A stretch of DNA of 64,000 nucleotides from Crocinitomix algicola (GTDB lineage: Bacteria > Bacteroidota > Bacteroidia > Flavobacteriales_D > Crocinitomicaceae), in contig NZ_LYPF02000004.1 in the NCBI RefSeq assembly GCF_001661595.2, forward strand, positions 186,001-250,000, given 5' to 3'. The position numbers were made by a program, and so were the translations under genes. The notes beneath the pieces are model-generated. The model worked only from the letters and a program-made list of their open reading frames with translations. It was not told the DNA's origin and searched no databases. Below, in pieces: positions 58,113-64,000 of this stretch. The number at the start of each line of letters is the position of its first letter. The stretch's first letter is position 1.

Positions 58113-60914
58113 ATGACACCTGTACACGAAAAAAAATTATTTCTTCTAGATGCCTTTGCACTCATTTATAGAGCTTATTACGCATTTATCAAAAATCCAA
58201 GAATAAACAGTAAAGGGCAAAATACCTCCGCAGCATTTGGTTTCACAAATGCTCTTTTGGATGTTTTAAATAAAGAAAATCCAACGCATCTAGCAGTTGT
58301 ATTCGATTCTCCAGGTTTAACAAAACGAGCAGAAGAATTTGAGGATTATAAAGCCCATCGTGAAGCAATGCCGGAAGATATTGCAGCGATGATAGAGCCG
58401 ATTAAAGAGATTGTTAAAGCTTTTAACATTCCTATTTTAATTAGCCCCGGTGATGAGGCTGATGACATTATCGGAACAATTGCTAAGAAAGCTGAAAAAG
58501 AAGGTTTTTATACGTATATGATGACGCCGGATAAGGATTTTGCGCAGCTCGTTTCTGAGCACATTTTCATGTATAAACCCAGTCGAGGAAAAAAGCCTGT
58601 AGAGATTTGGGGTGTTGATGAGGTGAAAGAAAAATTTGAAGTGGACTATCCTGAGCAAGTTATTGATATTTTAGGTTTATGGGGAGATTCTGCCGATAAC
58701 ATTCCAGGTATACCTGGCATTGGAGAGAAAACAGCAAAAAAACTAATCAAACAATACGGTTCTGTCGAAGAACTTATTGCACATGCTGATGAATTAAAAG
58801 GAAAACAAAAAGAAAATGTCATTACTTATGCTCAACAAGGGTTGGATTCTAAAAAACTAGCGACAATCATTCTCGATGTTGATGTAGAATTTGAGGAGGA
58901 GAAATTGATTATGGAGGATCCTGATCCGGAAAAAATTAAAGCGATTTTTACCGAATTGGAGTTTAAAACCTTAGCAAAAAGGGTTTTGGGCGAAGAGCTA
59001 ATTTTACCAAATACTCAAAAAGCCGAAGGTCAATTGGATTTGTTTGGCGGACCAGCTATTGAAACAGCAGCCGAAGAAGTTGCGGCTAGTGGTGCAGTGG
59101 CAAAAACAATTGCAGATACAAATCCTGATTATCAAATCGTTGTTTCACCTGAAAAAAGAGCAGAACTGCTGGATTTGCTATTACAACAAAAATCAGTCTG
59201 CTTTGATACTGAGACTACAGGAATCAACCCTATTGATGCTGAAATTGTTGGCATGAGTTTTACTTACCAAACTGGAACGGGCTTTTATGTTCCTTGTACG
59301 GCGGAGGATAGAGTAGAGGTAGTTCAAGCATTTAAACCGTTTTTTGAGAATGAAGCAATAGAAAAAATTGCCCATAATATTAAATATGACCTTAAAATAA
59401 TTGAGAAATATGGGGTTGAAATTAAAGGTCCCTTATTCGATACGATGATTGCGCATTATTTAATAACGCCTGAATCTAAACATGGAATGGATCATTTAGC
59501 TCAATTGTATTTGAATTATCAACCTATTTCCATCGAATCCTTAATTGGGAAAAAGGGAAAGAATCAAAAAACCATGGCTGATATTCCTGCGGAAAGTATA
59601 GTAGATTATGCTTGTGAAGATTCAGATGTAACATGGCAGTTAAAGCAAATTTTTCAACCTGAAATTGAAAAAGGTCACCTTAAAGATCTATTCTACAAGA
59701 TTGAAATGCCACTGGCAAGGGTCTTAAAAGAAATGGAAATGGAAGGAATTAATATAGATGTTCCTGCATTGGCTCGCTTTTCTGATGAACTTGGTAAAGA
59801 TTTAGGTGAATTGGAAATTAAAATAAAAGATTTAGCAGGGGTCCACGATTTTAACCTTGACTCACCAAAACAATTAGGCGAAATATTATTCGATGTTTTA
59901 CAAATAGATCCAAAAGCAAAAAAAACGAAAACAGGTCAATACAAAACTGATGAGAGCGTTTTGTCCAAACTGGAGCATAAACACGAAATTATCCCATTGA
60001 TTCTTAATTATCGCTCTTTAAAGAAGCTAAAAAGTACTTATGTAGATTCATTGCCGCAATTGGTGAACGAACAAACTGGGAGAATACATACAAGTTATAT
60101 GCAAACCGTTGCTGCTACTGGACGATTAAGCTCGAATAACCCAAATCTTCAAAATATTCCCATTAGAACAGAAAAGGGAAGGGAAATTCGAAAGGCTTTT
60201 ATTGCAAGAAATCATGAGTATACCTTGTTGGCCGCAGATTATTCGCAAATAGAATTAAGAATTATTGCGGCACTTTCTGGTGACCAAGCAATGATTGATT
60301 CATTTAGGGCAAACCTCGACATTCACGCCGCAACAGCAGCGAAAGTATTTCATGTTGATCATATTGAGGAGGTTACGCGTGAGCAGCGAAGTGCAGCAAA
60401 GGCAGTTAATTTTGGAATCATTTACGGGCAATCGGCATTTACACTTGCACAAAACCTAGGTATCACCAGGAAAGAGGCGAAAGCATTGATTGATAATTAT
60501 TTTGAGCAATACAGTAAGATGAAAGATTTTATGAGCGATCAAGTTGAATTTGCTCGTAAACATGGCTATGTCGAAACGATTATGAAGCGTCGTCGATATT
60601 TAAAAGACATTGTTTCAGCCAATGCGATTGTACGAGGATTCGCAGAACGTAATGCGGTGAATGCACCAATTCAAGGTTCTGCTGCCGATGTTATTAAAAT
60701 TGCGATGATTAATATTCATCAGAAAATGACTGAAATGAATCTAAAATCAAAGATGCTACTCCAAGTTCATGATGAATTGGTATTTGACGTGTTGAACGAC
60801 GAAAAAGAAGTCATGGAAAACCTTGTAAAAGACGAAATGGAAAAGGCTGTTACACTTGCCGTTCCTTTAGATGTTGATTATAAATTTGCTGAAAATTGGT
60901 TGTTAGCGCATTAA
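58113..60914 (+). CDS. polA: DNA polymerase I
   Basis: A 933-residue polymerase for Okazaki fragment processing and repair. 5' nuclease domain (about 1-290): LLDAFALIYRAYYA, GDEADDIIG, TPDKDFAQLV and a helix-hairpin-helix (GIPGIGEKTAKKLI). A proofreading 3'-5' exonuclease domain (about 340-520) keeps all Exo motifs: FDTETTG, HNIKYDLKI and YACEDSDVTW. Polymerase domain (about 540-933): motif A DYSQIELRIIAAL, the O helix RSAAKAVNFGIIYGQSAF with the Phe that selects against ddNTPs, and motif C LQVHDELVFDV. All three activities appear intact. It follows the glutamate synthase-like gene by 17 nt. Confidence 0.97.
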   Translation: MTPVHEKKLFLLDAFALIYRAYYAFIKNPRINSKGQNTSAAFGFTNALLDVLNKENPTHLAVVFDSPGLTKRAEEFEDYKAHREAMPEDIAAMIEPIKEIVKAFNIPILISPGDEADDIIGTIAKKAEKEGFYTYMMTPDKDFAQLVSEHIFMYKPSRGKKPVEIWGVDEVKEKFEVDYPEQVIDILGLWGDSADNIPGIPGIGEKTAKKLIKQYGSVEELIAHADELKGKQKENVITYAQQGLDSKKLATIILDVDVEFEEEKLIMEDPDPEKIKAIFTELEFKTLAKRVLGEELILPNTQKAEGQLDLFGGPAIETAAEEVAASGAVAKTIADTNPDYQIVVSPEKRAELLDLLLQQKSVCFDTETTGINPIDAEIVGMSFTYQTGTGFYVPCTAEDRVEVVQAFKPFFENEAIEKIAHNIKYDLKIIEKYGVEIKGPLFDTMIAHYLITPESKHGMDHLAQLYLNYQPISIESLIGKKGKNQKTMADIPAESIVDYACEDSDVTWQLKQIFQPEIEKGHLKDLFYKIEMPLARVLKEMEMEGINIDVPALARFSDELGKDLGELEIKIKDLAGVHDFNLDSPKQLGEILFDVLQIDPKAKKTKTGQYKTDESVLSKLEHKHEIIPLILNYRSLKKLKSTYVDSLPQLVNEQTGRIHTSYMQTVAATGRLSSNNPNLQNIPIRTEKGREIRKAFIARNHEYTLLAADYSQIELRIIAALSGDQAMIDSFRANLDIHAATAAKVFHVDHIEEVTREQRSAAKAVNFGIIYGQSAFTLAQNLGITRKEAKALIDNYFEQYSKMKDFMSDQVEFARKHGYVETIMKRRRYLKDIVSANAIVRGFAERNAVNAPIQGSAADVIKIAMINIHQKMTEMNLKSKMLLQVHDELVFDVLNDEKEVMENLVKDEMEKAVTLAVPLDVDYKFAENWLLAH

Positions 60915-60927
60915 CTTAGCGCTAACA
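60901..60927. terminator. Hairpin overlapping the polA stop codon
   Basis: TGTTAGCGC (60901-60909) and GCGCTAACA (60919-60927) form a perfect 9-bp stem with a 9-nt loop. The 5' arm encodes the last polA residues. The T tract after it is weak; it may serve both convergent genes. Confidence 0.5.
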
Positions 60928-60931
60928 AATC

Positions 60932-61573
60932 TTATTCATTTGAGATCAACTCTTCCTCGAGCATGGCCTCTTCGTTTATCGTTCCTTCTAAAATAAATTC
61001 ATTGGCTTCGGCATAAACGTCTTGGAAATCTATCCAACGATTGTCAATGTCTAAATAAAGGTCAAAGGCGTCTAAATACGCTTCATATGCTTGCATTTCT
61101 TCTGCAGTCCACGTATTCATATCACGTGACATAGGCTCTGCTAATTGTCGATAGTGATTATTGATTAATCCTTCAACTGCAGTAAACCATTCTTCAGTAA
61201 TTTCGTGAAACTCCGCGCGTTTAGGCCAATCTTCATTTTGATATAATTTAATGGCTTTTCTACCTTGCTCAATTTTACTCAAAGTCGTGTCCAAAACAGC
61301 GTTTATTTTGTTTACAGCAGCATCTGTTTCATCTAAACGAACAATTTCTCGGAGCTTAACATCAATTTCAACTACACTCGATAAGAGACCTGAAAAATAT
61401 TCTTCACTATTGGTTGCACCTCCTTGAGCAAAACTTTTAGAAGCCTCTTTAATATTTGTGGAACTGGTTAATTGCTCATTTAAAGCCTCCGTGTTCGCTT
61501 CTTTATCTTGGGTCGAATTACAAGAAAAAAGAAGAATAGATAACATTAATCCGAATAAATAAGCCTTTTTCAT
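60932..61573 (-). CDS. Lipoprotein of unknown function
   Basis: A 213-residue lipoprotein: signal MKKAYLFGLMLSILLFSC with the lipobox Cys at 18. The mature part is acidic and almost wholly helical, with no recognisable domain; an F-x-E-I-T-EEW segment and a very acidic C terminus (EEAMLEEELISNE) stand out. It is convergent with polA (17-nt gap, sharing the hairpin at 60901-60927) and is followed by a 180-nt spacer on its upstream side. The family is not recognised. Confidence 0.7.
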   Translation of the reverse strand: MKKAYLFGLMLSILLFSCNSTQDKEANTEALNEQLTSSTNIKEASKSFAQGGATNSEEYFSGLLSSVVEIDVKLREIVRLDETDAAVNKINAVLDTTLSKIEQGRKAIKLYQNEDWPKRAEFHEITEEWFTAVEGLINNHYRQLAEPMSRDMNTWTAEEMQAYEAYLDAFDLYLDIDNRWIDFQDVYAEANEFILEGTINEEAMLEEELISNE

Positions 61574-61753
61574 TTTTGTACTTTTAGTCTTTTGGGCATA
61601 TATACCTGCCTTATTGTTAAAACAAATATCTTAATCTTTTTTTTAATGAAAGTGTTTTAGAATATTTTTAACGTAACTAGGAAATAAAATTAACCTTCAT
61701 ACGTCCAATAAACGCATGGAATATTTCCATTAAATTTACATTTTGATAAATTC

Positions 61754-62998
61754 ATGAGATCAGTATTATTTCCAATTATTCTAATTGCTATTTTATTGTT
61801 GCTAGAGTACTATGCGTATAAAGGTTTAAAGGGGGCGTGGGATAGGTACAAAAGATGGCATAAAAATCTGTTAAAATCAGTCTTTTTGGTTCTTACTGGC
61901 ATGGCTTGTATTTCGTTACCGATTTTGTTTATTTGGGGAGGAAGCATACCTAATTGGGCAACTAATTTCTTTTTTGGATTTATTATGCTCAACTTTTTGG
62001 CAAAGCTTATCCTGGCTTTGTTTTTAGTTGTTGATGATTTACGACGCATAACGCTATGGGTGAGCAAACGTTATCATAGGACGAGTTCAACTTCCTCACA
62101 AGAAGAAGGTATTTCTAGGTCAGCGTTTTTATTGAAGACTGGCGTGGTTGCCGCGGCAGTGCCAACCATCAGTTTGCCAATTGGTATGTTTGTTGGTCCC
62201 TATAAATACACTTTACATCATCCAACGGTAAGTTTGCCCAACTTGCCAGCTGTTTTTGATGGGTTAAAAGTGGTTCAAATTTCAGATATTCATGCCGGAA
62301 GTTTTTATGATAAAAGCGCGGTCAATAAAGGGATAGATTTATTGTTGGCTCAACAACCAGATGTGATTTTTTTTACCGGTGATTTAGTCAATAATATTGC
62401 GAGTGAAATGGATGATTATATGGATGTTTTTTCGCGTCTCAAAGCTCCAATGGGTGTTTATTCGGTGCTTGGTAATCATGATTATGGTGATTATCACCGA
62501 TGGAATTCTGAGCATGAAAAAGCGGCAAACCTTGAACGGTTGAAAGAAGTTCATAAAGAGCTGGGTTGGCGTTTATTATTAGATGAGCATGAATACCTCG
62601 AAAAAGATGGGGCTCGAATTGGTTTAATAGGAGTTCAGAATTGGGGTAAAGGTTTTCATCAAATTGGTAATTTACCTCAAGCAGCACGAAATTGTAAGGC
62701 TCCGGTCAAATTATTGTTGTCACATGACCCAACGCATTGGGATGAGGAGGTGACAAAAGCATTCAAAGATATTGATGTCACATTTAGTGGGCATACGCAT
62801 GGTGCCCAAATTGGCGTTGAAACAGGTGGCTTTAAATGGAGTCCTGTCAGTTTAAGGTACGATAAATGGGCAGGTTTATATCAAAAAGAAAATCAATACC
62901 TCTACATTAATAGAGGTTATGGGTTTTTAGGTTATCCTGGTAGAATTGGAATTTGGCCTGAGATTACCGTTATGACTTTAAATAAGGGATATGCATAG
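61754..62998 (+). CDS. Membrane-anchored metallophosphoesterase (tandem copy 1)
   Basis: A 414-residue protein with three or four N-terminal membrane helices (about 3-20, 40-60, 70-95 and 125-150), then a calcineurin-type phosphoesterase domain (about 170-410). All metal motifs are present: D-x-H in VVQISDIHAGSF, GD in FFTGDLVNN, GNHD in VLGNHDYGDY, the lone His in LLLSHDPTHW and GHTH in FSGHTHGAQ. The layout resembles YkuE/YaeI-type proteins, which act on phosphorylated lipids or nucleotides at the membrane. The second copy starts inside its last codons (8-nt overlap), so the two are translationally coupled. Confidence 0.9.
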   Translation: MRSVLFPIILIAILLLLEYYAYKGLKGAWDRYKRWHKNLLKSVFLVLTGMACISLPILFIWGGSIPNWATNFFFGFIMLNFLAKLILALFLVVDDLRRITLWVSKRYHRTSSTSSQEEGISRSAFLLKTGVVAAAVPTISLPIGMFVGPYKYTLHHPTVSLPNLPAVFDGLKVVQISDIHAGSFYDKSAVNKGIDLLLAQQPDVIFFTGDLVNNIASEMDDYMDVFSRLKAPMGVYSVLGNHDYGDYHRWNSEHEKAANLERLKEVHKELGWRLLLDEHEYLEKDGARIGLIGVQNWGKGFHQIGNLPQAARNCKAPVKLLLSHDPTHWDEEVTKAFKDIDVTFSGHTHGAQIGVETGGFKWSPVSLRYDKWAGLYQKENQYLYINRGYGFLGYPGRIGIWPEITVMTLNKGYA

Positions 62999-64000
62999 TA
63001 GCAGTCGGTCATTGCCTTTTATTATCATCGGAATTCTAGTGCTATTAGAGCTCTATGCCTTTTCTGGTATTACAATTTTGAAAGAAGAGCAAAGTGATGT
63101 GGTGCAATTAGTTGTTGCTATTTTCTTTTATGGGTTAATGGGAGTTTCTTTCGTGGGATTAGGAATTATTTTTTCATTCGGAAATAAATTAAATAAGGTT
63201 ATCAGGAATTTTTTGTTTGCCTTTGTTTTTATCAATCTATTTTCCGTTTTGATATTTGACCTGTTTTTGGTCTTAGATGATTTGCAACGTTTTATTCGAG
63301 GTTTATTCGGGTTTGGAAGTTTTCAACGAATACCCGAGTTATTAATGATTGGTGCAGCGTTAAGTATCTTACCTGCGGTATTGTTTTTATTGGGCATGAT
63401 TATAGGGCCTTATCGATATCGTATTCATGAAGTTGTTGTTCCAATACGACATCTTCCCAAAGCATTTCAAGATTTTAAAATTGTCCAATTGTCTGATATT
63501 CATGCAGGTAGTTTTTACAATCCTAGAGCCGTTCAACGAGGGGTTGATTTGGTAAAAAAACAAAATGCAGATGTTATTTTTTTTACAGGAGATTTGGTTA
63601 ACGATGATGCAAATGAAATGAATGATTATAGAAATATTTTTGCACAATTATCTGCCCCAAACGGCGTTTTTTCAATTCTTGGGAATCACGATTATGGTGA
63701 TTATGTTCAATGGCCTTCCCAACAAGCGAAAGCTAATAATTTGAATAAATTGAAACAAGTCCATGCGGATATGGGCTGGAGGTTATTATTAGATGAGCAT
63801 GTTTATTTAGAAAACGATAATGCTAAGATAGGGTTGATTGGAGTAGAAAATTGGGGCAAGGGCTTTAAAAAGGTGGGAGATTTAGAAAAAGCATTAAAGG
63901 GTTTAAAGGCAGATGTCAAAATATTGTTATCGCATGACCCAACGCATTGGGAAGAAGAGGTTATTAAACGGTATCCGCACATTGATTTAACCCTAAGTGG
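62991..64000 (+). CDS. Membrane-anchored metallophosphoesterase (tandem copy 2, cut by window end)
   Basis: An open frame from the ATG at 62991 runs off the window with 336 residues visible. It has N-terminal membrane helices (about 8-25, 37-60, 70-95 and 125-145) and the same catalytic plan as copy 1: IVQLSDIHAGSF, FFTGDLVND, ILGNHDYGDY and LLSHDPTHWEEE, with the final GHTH just beyond the edge. The two catalytic domains are very alike, including GWRLLLDEH, while the membrane parts have diverged. The start ATG overlaps the end of copy 1 (ATGCATAG), supporting an old tandem duplication and co-translation. Confidence 0.88.
   Translation, partial: MHSSSRSLPFIIIGILVLLELYAFSGITILKEEQSDVVQLVVAIFFYGLMGVSFVGLGIIFSFGNKLNKVIRNFLFAFVFINLFSVLIFDLFLVLDDLQRFIRGLFGFGSFQRIPELLMIGAALSILPAVLFLLGMIIGPYRYRIHEVVVPIRHLPKAFQDFKIVQLSDIHAGSFYNPRAVQRGVDLVKKQNADVIFFTGDLVNDDANEMNDYRNIFAQLSAPNGVFSILGNHDYGDYVQWPSQQAKANNLNKLKQVHADMGWRLLLDEHVYLENDNAKIGLIGVENWGKGFKKVGDLEKALKGLKADVKILLSHDPTHWEEEVIKRYPHIDLTLS

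Noticed and set aside
62109-62170. Tat signal in metallophosphoesterase copy 1 (ISRSAFLLKTG)
   Set aside because: It resembles S-R-R-x-F-L-K but has only one arginine, and it follows several membrane helices rather than being N-terminal.
1-64000. Mobile elements, prophage, CRISPR arrays, tRNA or rRNA genes
   Set aside because: I looked for transposase or integrase motifs, evenly spaced repeats and cloverleaf-like sequences in the gaps and saw none.

Overview
The window looks like a stretch of core chromosome from an AT-rich member of the Bacteroidota, most likely a flavobacterium-like lineage (family not resolved). The reasons are type IX secretion system (T9SS) sorting domains of both kinds (gliding-motility CHU_C type at 5514-7964, type A-like tail at 36170-38506), a PorP/SprF-family protein, a TonB-dependent receptor with an N-terminal carboxypeptidase-regulatory-like domain, an SDR-type threonine dehydrogenase, Bacteroidota families DUF2279, DUF4837 and DUF2200, and many copies of the Bacteroidota -7 promoter element TAnnTTTG. 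I see no rRNA, tRNA, CRISPR, prophage or insertion sequence. Nearly all genes are intact; only the two at the window edges are cut.

Layout. 1-5.4 kb: homogentisate dioxygenase (cut) divergent from threonine dehydrogenase, a MORN-repeat protein, cysS and inorganic pyrophosphatase. 5.5-10 kb: a PKD/CHU_C surface protein with its SprF-like partner, then a tRNA-dihydrouridine synthase. 10-13 kb (minus): pdhB with two poorly characterised genes. 13.2-16 kb: a PpiD/SurA-like chaperone and an acyl-CoA thioesterase. 16-18.5 kb (minus): rsgA-dtd-GT9 operon. 18.5-22.5 kb: GT2 glycosyltransferase, dCMP deaminase, S41 protease, ArsM-like methyltransferase. 22.5-36.2 kb: a phosphate-themed block with a Na/Pi symporter-PhoU fusion, phosphate-porin-like protein, two PhoB-like response regulators, a CPA2 antiporter, an outer-membrane lipoprotein and a TonB receptor. 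Several promoters here carry TTAAC-type direct repeats with an 11-bp period that resemble Pho boxes. 36-49.4 kb: M14 carboxypeptidase, an overlooked 37-residue membrane peptide, a GH3 protein, a six-gene minus-strand operon (tatA-gatA-lytic transglycosylase-DUF4837-two small membrane proteins), an aldehyde dehydrogenase and two glycosyltransferases. 49.5-64 kb: sppA, manC, SprT-like protein, a dnaG-mscS pair, a glutamate-synthase-like gene, polA, a lipoprotein and two tandem membrane metallophosphoesterases.

The most coherent story is the candidate Pho regulon at 25.0-36.2 kb: outer-membrane entry (porin, TonB receptor plus lipoprotein), inner-membrane uptake (Na/Pi-PhoU) and two closely similar response regulators at either end, with no histidine kinase in the window. 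Other points worth a look: several genes with leaderless or near-leaderless promoters, a DnaG whose zinc ligands are largely gone, a terminator whose U-tract doubles as the next gene's -7 element, and the tandem phosphoesterases. I found no clear new defence or mobile system.
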